Assembly: GCF_025996515.1 (NCBI RefSeq)
Contig: NZ_BLRH01000034.1
Location: 1,426,001 to 1,490,000, forward strand
Source: Rhizohabitans arisaemae
Lineage (GTDB): Bacteria > Actinomycetota > Actinomycetes > Streptosporangiales > Streptosporangiaceae
Direction of reading: 5' to 3'
DNA length: 64,000 bases
Numbering within the stretch: the first letter of the stretch is position 1; the number at the start of each line of letters is the position of its first letter. The translations under genes and the position numbers were made by a program. The notes below the pieces were generated by a model. That model made no database searches. It worked only from the letters and a program-made list of their open reading frames with translations, and was not told where the DNA came from. This document shows, piece after piece, positions 8,275 through 17,239 of the stretch.

Positions 8275-9660
8275 CTACGGGGAGGATCTGCGGGCCTCCA
8301 TGGCGCGGCTGTAGGCGGCGACGCCGATCAATCGTTGGTCCAGGAGGTGGCCGAGAAGGAGGTCGCCGCCTGGGGCGTGTGTCGCCTCGTGCACGACCTC
8401 ACCCGCGGCCCTTTCCCGCTCGGCCTGCGGAACACGTCCGAAGATCTCGCCCACGATACGCCCCATCGCGCCGTTCTCGCCGCGCCGTGCCGCGTCGAGG
8501 GCCAGGGCCGTGAGCGCCTCGATGTCGGCCGGGTCGGCTTCGGCCGCCTGCCGGAGTCGGTCGCGTGCGGCGTCGAGGTTGCCCGCGGACGTCTCAACCG
8601 AACTCAGGGCCTTCAGGAACAAGGCGGATTCGGCGCCCGAGCCGTCGCCGACGAGGTTCAGGCCGTTGGTGAGGTGGTCCCGTGCCTCGACCGTCCTGTT
8701 CTCCACGAAGGCGAGCATGCCCAGGTGGAGGAGCGCCTCCGGCATGCGCGGGATCCAGGACAGGAGGTTCAGCCACACCTCACGTGCCGCGCTGGAGTTC
8801 CCGAGTTCGGCGTGGCATTTTCCAAGGAGCAGCATCGCCTGCGGGCCGGGTGGGTGGACGATTCTGGGCAGCAGTTCGACGATCTCCTCCAGATCGCGCC
8901 GGGCGGCTGCGAAGTCGCGGAAGCCCATGCGCCGTTCCGCACGCTGGATGAGAGCCGCGGCCCGCTCATCCCGGCTCGAGTCGGGCCTGCTGAGTACGGT
9001 CTCCACCTGATCGGGCGGCACGACGACGATGTGCGGGGGCTCCTCGACCTGCTTCGGCGGGGGGCTCCCGGGTCCTCCGGAGCGGTCGGAAACCCACAGC
9101 CACGGCTCGAATCGCCGATCCCGGTGGTGGAACTCGGCCTGCCAGAAGTCGTCGGAGCGCAGGTCGCGGAAGTCGTGGGCGATGACGTCGTGGTAGAGGT
9201 AGTTGGAGACGATGAGGACGAGGTCGGCGGAGGGGTAGAGTTCCACCGCCTCGCGGGCGGGTGCGCTGTTGAGGAGGCGGGCCGCCTCGATGACCGCGTT
9301 TCCGGCGAAGCCGGTGGCGCCGGGGAGGATGAGCCCGGAGGCGAAGGAGAGTCGGAGGCGGATCCGGGCGGACTCGCTGAGGTGCTGGTTGGTCTGGCGT
9401 AACGCGATGACGATTTCGCGCACGAGGTCGGCGATGACGACCGAGTCGTCGAGGTTGGCGGGGAGAAGGGCGAGTTCGCCGTCGCCTTGGTCCTGCCGGG
9501 CCCAGAGTGTTCGATCGAGTGCGGCTTTGGTGCTCGCCTGGTCAAGTATGTCGGCGAGGTCCAGCTGAGCCCGGATCTGCCCGGGGATTTTCCGCGTGCT
9601 CCACCCCACGATGTCCACCATCACGCAGAGTCCCCGCCAACCCGCTGGCGTGCCGCTCAT
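8275..9660 (-). CDS. Nucleotide cyclase-like domain protein with TPR repeats
   Basis: 461 aa, cytoplasmic. The N-terminal ~190 residues resemble a class III nucleotide cyclase fold. VDIVGWS carries the first metal Asp (D16), QDQGDGELALLP the second (D60), and GFAGNAVIEAARLL matches the conserved turn after the dimer interface. The substrate-selecting residues are not the usual adenylate or guanylate cyclase ones, so activity and product are uncertain. From about residue 240 onward TPR-like helices follow (AERRMGFRDFAAARRDLEEI, LLLGKCHAELGNSSAAREVW, LHLGMLAFVENRTVEARDHL). Start ATG 9660 has GGAGG 6 bases upstream. It is the last gene of the CHAT operon, 216 bp after the preceding gene, so it may have its own promoter. 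Confidence 0.75.
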   Translation of the reverse strand: MSGTPAGWRGLCVMVDIVGWSTRKIPGQIRAQLDLADILDQASTKAALDRTLWARQDQGDGELALLPANLDDSVVIADLVREIVIALRQTNQHLSESARIRLRLSFASGLILPGATGFAGNAVIEAARLLNSAPAREAVELYPSADLVLIVSNYLYHDVIAHDFRDLRSDDFWQAEFHHRDRRFEPWLWVSDRSGGPGSPPPKQVEEPPHIVVVPPDQVETVLSRPDSSRDERAAALIQRAERRMGFRDFAAARRDLEEIVELLPRIVHPPGPQAMLLLGKCHAELGNSSAAREVWLNLLSWIPRMPEALLHLGMLAFVENRTVEARDHLTNGLNLVGDGSGAESALFLKALSSVETSAGNLDAARDRLRQAAEADPADIEALTALALDAARRGENGAMGRIVGEIFGRVPQAERERAAGEVVHEATHAPGGDLLLGHLLDQRLIGVAAYSRAMEARRSSP

Positions 9661-9876
9661 CGCCCACCTCCGTCGGTATCCCGCACAGCATGCACCTTGC
9701 GGACCCTCCGGAACTCCATCAAATTACGCATTGTCCGGAGAAGAACGAACCGCACCTGGCACCACAGTGAGCGCCGTTCCCGGCAAACCCAGCCGGAGCC
9801 CGTACCGAATCCGCCGCCACCGCCCGGGAGCCGCCGCGCCGGGTCGGCTTGACGTGCCCGTCGAGCGGCAAGCGGC

Positions 9877-10557
9877 TCACGCGGGGAGTTTGAGGTCGAG
9901 TTCCTCCGGATCGACCCGGCCTCTCCTGCGGAAGGCGGCGACAAGCCCTTTCTGCTCGAAATCAGCCCTGGCCTGTACGGCGACACGCGTGGTTCCGGTG
10001 GGTACCCGGAGGATCGCGCAGGCCAGGCGATCACCGGGACGTACCCCGGTCCCACCGGAGCCGTCGTAGCGCCAGGCGAACTCCGGCGTCCCCGCCCCGA
10101 GCGCGGTGATCTCCGGGGTAAGGCGGGTGAACCTGATCTCGTGCGGGGTGCCGGGCAGGCCCTCTCCCAGGGTGATGAAGCGCAGGTCGGTGCCGATCCC
10201 GTAGATCAACGGGCGCTCCGGGGTCTGCCGGACGTCGCTCGGCGCCAGGTCGTAGGCCAGGGAGCCCCCGTAAAGCGTGTATCGGACCTCAAGCCAGAGC
10301 AGCCTTCGCTCCGAGGGCCCGAACTCGACGGTGTGCGGGGCTCGAACGAGATACAGGGCGTATTCTCCGAGATCAGGTCGGGCGTCATTCCCGAAAGGAA
10401 GACGAGGGACGAGCCGTTCCGCTTGAAGCTGCCCGAACCGGACCTGTCCGACGGTGACCTTGATGGGCGGGTCGCCGTGCCCGAGCGCCGTCTCCTCCAC
10501 GTACATGTCGCCCGCCGCCGCGAAAGCACCCGGCGGATCCTCATCAGATATGTACAC
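9877..10557 (-). CDS. Unknown 226-aa protein of the CHAT operon
   Basis: No known family recognised. The protein starts at GTG 10557 with AAGGGA 5-6 bases upstream. It is mostly predicted beta strands: VEFGPSERRLLWLEVRYTLY, PHEIRFTRLTPEITALGAG, ACAILRVPTGTTRVAVQA. There is no signal peptide or membrane span. It lies 27 bp downstream of the CHAT gene, so the two are almost certainly co-transcribed, and it could be a partner, substrate or regulator of the CHAT protease. Its beta-rich makeup and small size fit an adaptor or effector, but this is inference from position only. Confidence 0.6.
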   Translation of the reverse strand: MYISDEDPPGAFAAAGDMYVEETALGHGDPPIKVTVGQVRFGQLQAERLVPRLPFGNDARPDLGEYALYLVRAPHTVEFGPSERRLLWLEVRYTLYGGSLAYDLAPSDVRQTPERPLIYGIGTDLRFITLGEGLPGTPHEIRFTRLTPEITALGAGTPEFAWRYDGSGGTGVRPGDRLACAILRVPTGTTRVAVQARADFEQKGLVAAFRRRGRVDPEELDLKLPA

Positions 10558-10584
10558 GGGGTTCCCTTCTCGACTGGTTTGTGG

Positions 10585-13389
10585 TTACCGCCATGAACCG
10601 ATCAGTTGGAACGCGCCCCAGAGGTTGGGCTGCCGGGGATATCGGACGGTTATGTCGCGCTGGGCCGCGGCGAGCGCCGCCACCTTGGTGAGCCCCCGCC
10701 GGAGCCAGTGGTCGTGGAACAGATAGATCAACTCGCCGGTCACCCCCTGGGCGACCGGCCACAAGGTCGCGATGAGGGCGCCGGCCCCCGCCTGGAGCAC
10801 CGCGCGGGAAATCCCGAGGACCCCGTCCCCGGTGATCCGGCCCTTCGCGGTCTGACAGGCGACGAGAAGCACCAGTTCGGTGTCGAGCCTCAGCCGGGAA
10901 ACCTCCGCCACGCGGAGGAACCCGCTGTGCCGCCGGTCGGGGGCGAGCGCGACGTAGGAGCGTTCCGGCTCCGACCCGTCGCCGTACCCGTGTGTGCCGA
11001 GCAGCACCACATCGTGCCGTGGCGCGTGCGTGATGAGCGCGGCGGCCGTGGCCTCCTCCCCGGTGAGCACCGTCGCCCCGCCGGGATAGCCGTCGGCGAC
11101 CACCGCGAGGACGGCGCGGAGCTCGGACAGTCCGGCCAGCGCCGGATCCGGCATGTCCGGATCGAGCAGTGCCAGCAGGCGACGCGGCCGGTCACTCGCG
11201 GGCGTTGCGGAGCCGATGAAGCGGAGTGTCCCGATCGAGGGGAGGATCGTCACCGGGCGCCGTTCCCCGAACGCCCGGCCGCCGACGGGGTTGGGCAGCG
11301 CGGCGAAGGGCACGGCGAACAGGATCGCGTGCGGGACGATCGCGACAGGCCCGGAGGACTCAGCGAACTCAGGGATCGGATCGATCAATTGGCGATAGAG
11401 ATCCTCAAGGATGGCTTCAAGCAGGTCTCGGTTGGGTTGGGGGGAGGTAAGCAGGTCCCGCGCCCGCTCGACCAACGGAACGAGCTCCTCCGGTCCCGCC
11501 AGGCGATGCGCGGTGACCTCGCCGGCCGGTGTGACCGTGAGCGCGTGCACGGAATCCTCGCCCACCTGGTATTCCACAACGGGCAGGCCGTTCTCCCGGA
11601 CCAGTCTCAACAAGTCGGGCAAGGTCTGCGGATCCGCCGTCGGCAGCCGTCCCAACCCGAATGAACCGGACACCTGACCCGAACCCCGCGGCAGCCGTAC
11701 GGCCTCAGACGGCTCGACGACCGAACCGGAACCGGTGTCTCCCCACCGGAGCCGCGCGGCCTCCGGCGGGCCGGCCGGACCGGTCGGCATCGCCGGGCCA
11801 CCGGTGCCGGACGAATCCCCGGGGTCATCCTCGGTCGACACATCCCGCTCGGGTTCCGGATCCCCCCGTGGCAGCCGTACGGGATCATCCGGCTCACGGC
11901 GCCGGGCCGCGAGGACGTCGGCGAGGGCTCGGGCCCGGCCGCGCTCCGCGACGACGAGCGCGGCGCGCGGATCGTCCAGGTCGATCATGAGCGCGGTGAG
12001 CGAGGCGAGGAACCCCGCCGACCTGGTGGCCAGGTCCACCCGTTCGGCCTCATCGGCCAGCCGGCCGCGCCAGAACTCCAGCTGGTCGGCGAGTGTGGTC
12101 ATCAGGTGGGTCTGACTCCGCAGGACGACGGCGAGGTGTTCCCGGCGCGCGAGTTCGGCACGGATCCGCGTGGCCTGGGAGAGCAGCGGCAGAACGGCCT
12201 CGACGCCCGGGTCCCGCCGCCGGCAGTGGAGCAGGCGGGTAAGGATGTTGAGCTCATCGATGTGCATTCCCTCGCTGAACGCGCTCCAGTGGTGCGGCCG
12301 CCCTCGATCCTCCCGGCAACCGGCGAGCGCCCGCTCCAGCACGGGTACCGCCTCGGCGTGGTATCCGGCCAGGGTCAGGTCGAAGCCGTGGTCCCGGAGC
12401 TCGCGCCAGTCGCCGGTCTCGGGGACCGCCGGTGGTTTGTCGTCCACGTCGCCGGGATCGATCCAGTTGCGAGTGAACCGGGCCAGCGGGTCGGACTCCG
12501 GTTCGGAATCCGCCGCCACGGCGAACCTCGCCGTGTAGGCGTGCCGGTCGCCCATCGCCGAGCCGGAGGCGACGACCGTGCCCTCGGCCGTACCGTCACC
12601 CACCAGGATCTCCAGGGACGCGGTCCGCGCCGCCACCGGCAGGGTCCCGTACGGCCCCGGTACCTGCCAGGAGACGGCGAACGCCGGACCTGCGGGCGAG
12701 TCGACGTCGACGCGGATCCGTCCGCCGTCGAGCCGCATGACGTGGTGACCGGTGTCCTCGGGGGTCGGCCCGGCCGTCCCGGCGAGCCACATGAGCGACC
12801 CGACGGCCCCTTGATCCGCGGTGCCGAAATGAAGTTCGACCGGGCCCGCGGCCTGAGGTGTTCTCGGGGCGAGCGCCAGTGCGGCGTCGAGCGGCCCGAA
12901 GGCCCGCCCGTCGACGGTGCCCTCGATCGTGCCGCGGAACGTCACCGGCACTCCGGTCCCACCGATCCGTTCCCGCCGGGACGAGGGGATGACGGCCACC
13001 TGTTCCACCGGTGTCCGGACGGTGACCTTCCGCACCCCGGACGCGGTACGGAGGTGTTCCTCGGCCACGAGCGCGTTGCCTTCGATCCGCCCCGTGATCC
13101 TGATCGCCGGGCCCTCGGGTACGGCTCGCGCGACGTCGAGCAGGAGCGCTCCGCCGGCGCCGGTCCGCCATCTCCCCGGGACGGGATGCAGGTCGTCGCG
13201 GACGAGTGCCGGGTCGGCGGCGAACAGCAGGCGGCCGTCGCGGTGAAGCAGCCAGCAGGCCGACGCCATGATCTCGGCGACCCCGTGGAAGGGGATGTGG
13301 CTCCCATCGCCGGTCACCTCCGGTGGACCCGAGGCGACGAACGCTCTGACCTCGGGGCCGCTCGGAACACGCTTCGCCGTAGGGTTCAC
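10585..13389 (-). CDS. CHAT domain (caspase-like) protein
   Basis: 934-aa protein with a C-terminal CHAT domain, a caspase-related cysteine protease fold. The catalytic pair is visible as His800 (LGTHGYG) and Cys845 (LVACQTAKG), followed by GVLGISRAVLQAGAGALIATLWPV and a typical WGAFQLIG end. The N-terminal ~330 residues are beta-rich and unrecognised. The middle has TPR-like helices and the characteristic ERGRARALADVLAARR segment that precedes CHAT domains. A low-complexity Gly/Pro/Arg-rich linker lies around residues 500-570. Start GTG 13389 follows AGGAG. It heads a leftward operon with the 226-aa and cyclase-like genes, and its promoter region is shared with the divergent padR. Confidence 0.88.
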   Translation of the reverse strand: MNPTAKRVPSGPEVRAFVASGPPEVTGDGSHIPFHGVAEIMASACWLLHRDGRLLFAADPALVRDDLHPVPGRWRTGAGGALLLDVARAVPEGPAIRITGRIEGNALVAEEHLRTASGVRKVTVRTPVEQVAVIPSSRRERIGGTGVPVTFRGTIEGTVDGRAFGPLDAALALAPRTPQAAGPVELHFGTADQGAVGSLMWLAGTAGPTPEDTGHHVMRLDGGRIRVDVDSPAGPAFAVSWQVPGPYGTLPVAARTASLEILVGDGTAEGTVVASGSAMGDRHAYTARFAVAADSEPESDPLARFTRNWIDPGDVDDKPPAVPETGDWRELRDHGFDLTLAGYHAEAVPVLERALAGCREDRGRPHHWSAFSEGMHIDELNILTRLLHCRRRDPGVEAVLPLLSQATRIRAELARREHLAVVLRSQTHLMTTLADQLEFWRGRLADEAERVDLATRSAGFLASLTALMIDLDDPRAALVVAERGRARALADVLAARRREPDDPVRLPRGDPEPERDVSTEDDPGDSSGTGGPAMPTGPAGPPEAARLRWGDTGSGSVVEPSEAVRLPRGSGQVSGSFGLGRLPTADPQTLPDLLRLVRENGLPVVEYQVGEDSVHALTVTPAGEVTAHRLAGPEELVPLVERARDLLTSPQPNRDLLEAILEDLYRQLIDPIPEFAESSGPVAIVPHAILFAVPFAALPNPVGGRAFGERRPVTILPSIGTLRFIGSATPASDRPRRLLALLDPDMPDPALAGLSELRAVLAVVADGYPGGATVLTGEEATAAALITHAPRHDVVLLGTHGYGDGSEPERSYVALAPDRRHSGFLRVAEVSRLRLDTELVLLVACQTAKGRITGDGVLGISRAVLQAGAGALIATLWPVAQGVTGELIYLFHDHWLRRGLTKVAALAAAQRDITVRYPRQPNLWGAFQLIGSWR

Positions 13390-13548
13390 GCTCGCTCCTG
13401 AAGGCCGTGCGACCCCCGCCGCCGTGAGGCGAACACACGAGACCGGGGCGCACCCCGGACTCTGCGAGGTTCCTCAGCCCTATTCATACGTTATGGAACC
13501 CGGGTACGCCGAGACCCCTGCTGATACCGAAAAATCAGTTGTCACCCG

Positions 13549-13583
13549 ACACATCTAGATATATCGTTTACACATCTAGATAG
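13549..13583. promoter_or_regulatory. Twin ATCTAGAT operator repeats before padR
   Basis: Two 13-bp direct repeats ACACATCTAGATA (13549-13561 and 13570-13582), each holding the palindrome ATCTAGAT, lie 21 bp apart, two helical turns. The second is 14 bp before the padR start. The arrangement suits two PadR dimers bound on the same face and autoregulating the padR-ABC operon. Confidence 0.7.
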
Positions 13584-13596
13584 ACGGGGATGCAGC

Positions 13597-14121
13597 ATGG
13601 GCATGGACACTCCAGGGAATCCCTGGCGGCAGGGGGACCTCCATCCGGGTGCACCTTTTCCGCACCTTTCCCCCAAGGTCCGCCGCGGCGACGTCCGGGC
13701 CGCGGCGCTCTCCCTCCTCGGCGAGCAGCCACTCAACGGCTACCAGGTCATCCAGGGGATCCGTGAGCGCAGTCACGGTGTCTGGCGGCCGAGCGGCGGA
13801 TCGGTCTACCCCGCACTCCAGCAGCTGGAGGACGAGGGCCTGATCCACGGAGAGGAAACCGGCGGGAGCCGACGGTTCCGGCTGACCGACGCCGGCCGGG
13901 CGTACATCGCGGCCCGCGACCCCGGGTACGTCGAACCCTGGGACGAGGTGGCCGGCACCCTCCCGGACCCGATCATGGAGATGCGCCTGCTCTGGGCGCA
14001 GGTCGCGGAGGTCTTCGCCCACCTCACCGCGGTCGCGAACCCCGCACAGGTCGCCTCGGCCAACGAGCTCCTCAAGAGCACCAGGCAGGCGATGTTCCGG
14101 ATCCTCGCCGAGGATCAATGA
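13597..14121 (+). CDS. PadR family transcriptional regulator
   Basis: 174 aa. An N-terminal winged helix is typical of PadR: RGDVRAAALSLLGEQPLNGYQVIQ, then SGGSVYPALQQLEDEGLI with the wing GSRRFRLTDAGRAYI. The C-terminal half is the helical dimerisation region. Start ATG 13597 has only a weak GGGG upstream, so the message may be nearly leaderless; ATG 13603 is also possible. It is followed after 22 bp by the ABC exporter genes, the usual arrangement for PadR repressors released by the exported compound. Two ATCTAGAT sites upstream are the likely operators. Confidence 0.9.
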   Translation: MGMDTPGNPWRQGDLHPGAPFPHLSPKVRRGDVRAAALSLLGEQPLNGYQVIQGIRERSHGVWRPSGGSVYPALQQLEDEGLIHGEETGGSRRFRLTDAGRAYIAARDPGYVEPWDEVAGTLPDPIMEMRLLWAQVAEVFAHLTAVANPAQVASANELLKSTRQAMFRILAEDQ

Positions 14122-14143
14122 GCCGCGTTCTTAGGGAGCGTGT

Positions 14144-15115
14144 ATGAGCAACCCGGCGATAGCCGTACAAGGACTAACAAAAACCTACGGTAAGACCGAA
14201 GCCGTCAAAGGTGTCGACTTCCAGGTGGAGCCCGGCGAGATCTTCGGCTTCCTGGGCCCCAACGGCGCGGGCAAGTCCACCACGATCAACATGCTGTGCA
14301 CGCTGGCACGGCCTACGGCGGGGTCGGCCACGGTCGCCGGACACGACATCGTCCGCGAGCGCGACGAGGTCCGGCGCAACATCGGGCTCGTCTTCCAGGA
14401 CCAGACCGTCGACGGCTACCTGACCGCCGAAATGAACCTGCGTTTCCACGCGGAGATGTACGGTGTGCCGCGGACCGCGACAGCCGATCGGATCCACCAG
14501 GTCCTCGACATCGTCGGCCTCCAAGACCGGAGAAGCCACAAGGTCGAAACCTTCTCCGGCGGGATGAAACGGCGTCTGGAGATCGCGCGAGGGCTGCTTC
14601 ACTCCCCCCGGGTGCTCTTCCTCGACGAGCCGACGGTCGGCCTGGATCCGCAGACCCGGGCCGCGATCTGGGGGTACATCAACGAACTCCGGCGGCACGA
14701 GGACATCACCATCTTCATGACCACCCACTACATGGAGGAGGCGGAGTACTGCGATCGGATCGCGATCATCGATCAGGGCCGGATCGTGGTCCTGGACACC
14801 CCGGAGACGCTCAAGGCCAGCGTGGGCAAGGACCGTGTCCAGCTGCACACCGTCGACGACGCCAAGGCCATCACGCTCCTGAAGGAGCGGTTCGGCATCG
14901 AGGCGGCGATCCACGAAGGCCAGGTGACGTTCGCGGTGGCCTCCGGGGAGGAGTTCGTCCCGCGGCTCTTCGCCGATCTGAAAGTGACGATCAGGTCGGT
15001 GAACGTCGCCAGACCCTCACTCGACGACGTCTTCATGTCCTACACCGGCTCGACGATCCGTGACGCCGAAGCCGGCTCTCCCCATGACTGGATGCGTGCG
15101 ATGGTGAGGAGATAG
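14144..15115 (+). CDS. ABC transporter ATP-binding protein (DrrA-like)
   Basis: 323 aa, cytoplasmic ATPase of an ABC-2 type exporter. Walker A GPNGAGKST (about residues 39-47), the Q-loop VFQDQTVD, signature SGGMKRRLEIARG, Walker B LFLDEPTVGLDP and the switch His in MTTHYMEEAEYCD are all intact. The C-terminal extension after about residue 230 is the DUF4162-like tail found in DrrA drug-export ATPases. It pairs with the permease starting 3 bp downstream. Substrate is probably a lipophilic drug or secondary metabolite (inference from family and PadR control). Confidence 0.93.
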   Translation: MSNPAIAVQGLTKTYGKTEAVKGVDFQVEPGEIFGFLGPNGAGKSTTINMLCTLARPTAGSATVAGHDIVRERDEVRRNIGLVFQDQTVDGYLTAEMNLRFHAEMYGVPRTATADRIHQVLDIVGLQDRRSHKVETFSGGMKRRLEIARGLLHSPRVLFLDEPTVGLDPQTRAAIWGYINELRRHEDITIFMTTHYMEEAEYCDRIAIIDQGRIVVLDTPETLKASVGKDRVQLHTVDDAKAITLLKERFGIEAAIHEGQVTFAVASGEEFVPRLFADLKVTIRSVNVARPSLDDVFMSYTGSTIRDAEAGSPHDWMRAMVRR

Positions 15116-15117
15116 CG

Positions 15118-15990
15118 ATGACGGTGGAAACCACGCCCAGAATCGCCCGGGTGACCGTGCCCCGACGCGGCGTCCGGCACGACCTGCGCGCCGTCCGGGT
15201 CGTGCTGCATCGGGAGATCCTCCGGTTCCTCGCCGACCGAACCCGGATCATCACGATGACCCTTCAGCCGATACTCTGGCTGTTCGTCCTCGGGACCGGC
15301 ATCGGCGCCCTCATGTCGGGGCCGCTCGGCTCCCAGGGCCCGGACTTCCGGACCTTCATGTTCCCGGGTGTGATCTCGATGTCGGTCATCATGACCGCGA
15401 TGTTCTCCGCGGGCTCGATCGTCTGGGACCGGGAGTTCGGCTTTCTCCGGGAGATGCTCGTCGCGCCGATCAGCCGGACGTCCATCCTCATCGGCAAGTG
15501 CCTCGGCGGGGCGCTCGTCGCCACCCTGCAGGGCCTGGTGATCGTCGCGCTCGCCGGCCTGGTCGACGTGCCCTACTCACCGCTGCTCATCCTCACCCTG
15601 GCCGCCGAGATGTTCCTCGCGGCGTTCACCATCACCGCCTTCGGGGTGCTGGTGGCCGTGCGGATCAAGAACATGCAGACGTTCTTCGGTGTGGTGCAGA
15701 TGGCCGTGATGCCGATGCTCTTCCTCTCCGGAGCGGTCTTCCCGCTGAGCAACCTGCCGTCCTGGCTGTCGGTCCTGACCAGCCTCAACCCGCTCACCTA
15801 CGCCGTCGACCCGCTCCGGCAGGCCGTCTTCTCGCACCTGAACCTCACCCCGGCGGAAAGCCTGATGTTCAACCCGGGCATCAGCTGGTTCGACTGGCAG
15901 GTCCCGGTCGGCGTCCAGCTGGGGCTCATCTCCGCCGCGGGTCTGGTCCTGCTCCTCATCGCGGCGATCCGCTTCCGCCGCGCCGACTGA
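15118..15990 (+). CDS. ABC-2 type transporter permease (DrrB-like)
   Basis: 290-aa integral membrane protein with about six hydrophobic segments, first at about residues 40-60 (PILWLFVLGTGIGALMSG), then VISMSVIMTAMFSAGSIVWDREFGFLREMLVAPISRT. The latter is the conserved cytoplasmic loop and E-loop motif of DrrB permeases. It ends in a membrane span followed by IRFRRAD. It follows the ATPase after only a stop codon, so the two are co-translated and form the exporter. A strong hairpin lies just after the gene. Confidence 0.92.
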   Translation: MTVETTPRIARVTVPRRGVRHDLRAVRVVLHREILRFLADRTRIITMTLQPILWLFVLGTGIGALMSGPLGSQGPDFRTFMFPGVISMSVIMTAMFSAGSIVWDREFGFLREMLVAPISRTSILIGKCLGGALVATLQGLVIVALAGLVDVPYSPLLILTLAAEMFLAAFTITAFGVLVAVRIKNMQTFFGVVQMAVMPMLFLSGAVFPLSNLPSWLSVLTSLNPLTYAVDPLRQAVFSHLNLTPAESLMFNPGISWFDWQVPVGVQLGLISAAGLVLLLIAAIRFRRAD

Positions 15991-16002
15991 CCGATCCCCA
16001 CA

Positions 16003-16032
16003 CCGGCCCCGCCCCAGCCTCCCCGGGGCCGG
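16003..16032 (+). terminator. Hairpin terminator after the ABC exporter operon
   Basis: Nine-bp perfect stem CCGGCCCCG (16003-16011) with CGGGGCCGG (16024-16032), loop 12 nt, followed by CCCTTT. It starts 12 bp after the permease stop. A long U-tract is absent, which is common in actinomycetes. Confidence 0.6.
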
Positions 16033-16345
16033 CCCTTTACATCGTAGATCAACTAAGTGGGCTCCGCTTTCGAGGTTCGCGAAGGGCAAGGCCGGGTGAT
16101 GCACCACACAGCACCGTCGGCGCGATTTCACCACCGCGATAACGCCCGAAATCGCCATCCGTAACCCGGAAATCCATTCAGCGCGATAAACAGCCCGATC
16201 ACCGGGCAAGCTCTACCGAGAGCCCTCAATCCGTACAGAGCATTATTTAGGGCTGCCGAGATCCGGGCCAGCCGCATTGTCCACCGTAAACTCCACGCTT
16301 ATGCTGCGCGATAAAGGAACATCCTCGTGCCACGTGGAGGTTGAA
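16033..16345. other. Intergenic stretch with no recognised gene
   Basis: About 310 bp between the exporter terminator and the next gene. AT content is somewhat above the local average. No convincing reading frame, RNA gene or repeat is seen; it presumably holds the promoter of the 16346 operon. Confidence 0.5.
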
Positions 16346-16615
16346 ATGGCCCGTGCCTGGGATGCCGACCCGACCGCGTTGTTCCAGAAGAGACTGGGAA
16401 AGTCGGCCAAAGACCTCGGCAGAAGCGATGACCGGGACGACTGTCCGGACATCTGGCAACTCGACAACGGCGACATCGCCGTAATCGGCAGGGATCTCAC
16501 CGCCGCATACCGTGCCCGGCTGCCCGAAGGCGTCTCCCTCGCTCCCGATGAGCGCCTGGTGGTCATCCCGGGAATCATGCTCAGCATGGCGAAACCGGAT
16601 ATCGCCGATGCTTGA
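16346..16615 (+). CDS. Small hypothetical protein preceding a DUF6879-like gene
   Basis: 89 aa. ATG 16346 is chosen because GGAGG lies 5 bases upstream; a longer frame from TTG 16277 lacks a binding site. The centre reads CPDIWQLDNGDIAVIGRDLT and then a helical AYRARLPEGV and ERLVVIPGIMLSMAKPDI. Proteins with this CPDIW..DNGDIAVIG block are common in Streptosporangiales and Streptomyces just before DUF6879 genes; function is unknown. It overlaps the next gene by 8 bp (ATGCTTGA), so the two are translationally coupled and probably act together. Confidence 0.75.
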   Translation: MARAWDADPTALFQKRLGKSAKDLGRSDDRDDCPDIWQLDNGDIAVIGRDLTAAYRARLPEGVSLAPDERLVVIPGIMLSMAKPDIADA

Positions 16616-17237
16616 GCTCCATGCCCCGAATCTCGACTTCGACCAGGGAGAGCGACTCAGCCGCGAGGCCTACAAACGCGATTTCCGGCAACGGGACGGT
16701 GCCGTCCGCGATCGGAACTCCTGGAAGCTGGAGCGACGGCAGCATTTCGAGGAGCAGGGAAGCCCGAGTCGGGACGCGCTCCGCCGAGGGGAGTGGGAGC
16801 TGTCCCTACGGCTGCTGGACGAAAGACGGGGTGCTCTTCTGGCCTCCGCCGAGGAGGACAGACGCCGACGTTCCTTCTTCCACCGGGTGCGCGTGGTCGA
16901 GAAGCCGATGACGCCCTACCTGCAATGGGAGCTCCATTCTCTACGACAACGTGCGGAGTACGGGGAGAAGGTTCGCGTCGTCGCCGCCGAAACCCTGGGT
17001 GCCGCGGAGCGAGAGCGCCCGTTGCCAGAGTTGGTCATCCTCGGCGATACAACCCTCTACGAGGTTCTCTACACAGAAACAGGATTCTCAAACGGCGCGG
17101 TTCTTTACACTAATCCCAGAGTCATCAATCAGTGGAGAAGATACATCGAGGCGCTTTATCTGACAGCAGAGGACATAAGCACATATTTCCACCGAGAAGT
17201 GGAATACCTTCCCCCTCCTCACATAAGGGTTGATTAG
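16608..17237 (+). CDS. DUF6879-like protein
   Basis: 209 aa, cytoplasmic. ATG 16608 overlaps the stop of the upstream small gene. The N-terminus (LDFDQGERLSREAYKRDF) and the middle YLQWELHSLRQRAEYGEKVRVV match the pattern of DUF6879 proteins. These have a core in which a Trp-x-x-x-Leu helix precedes a strand reading K.R.V and end in a strand-rich segment (ELVILGDTTLYEVLY). Function is unknown in the family, which usually sits next to regulators in actinomycete accessory loci. Codon use becomes AT-richer toward the 3' end. The NB-ARC gene follows immediately. Confidence 0.7.
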   Translation: MLELHAPNLDFDQGERLSREAYKRDFRQRDGAVRDRNSWKLERRQHFEEQGSPSRDALRRGEWELSLRLLDERRGALLASAEEDRRRRSFFHRVRVVEKPMTPYLQWELHSLRQRAEYGEKVRVVAAETLGAAERERPLPELVILGDTTLYEVLYTETGFSNGAVLYTNPRVINQWRRYIEALYLTAEDISTYFHREVEYLPPPHIRVD

Positions 17238-17239
17238 CT

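Noticed and set aside
12106-13401. A 431-codon plus-strand frame inside the CHAT gene
   Set aside because: Antisense; the minus strand has continuous CHAT protein sequence.
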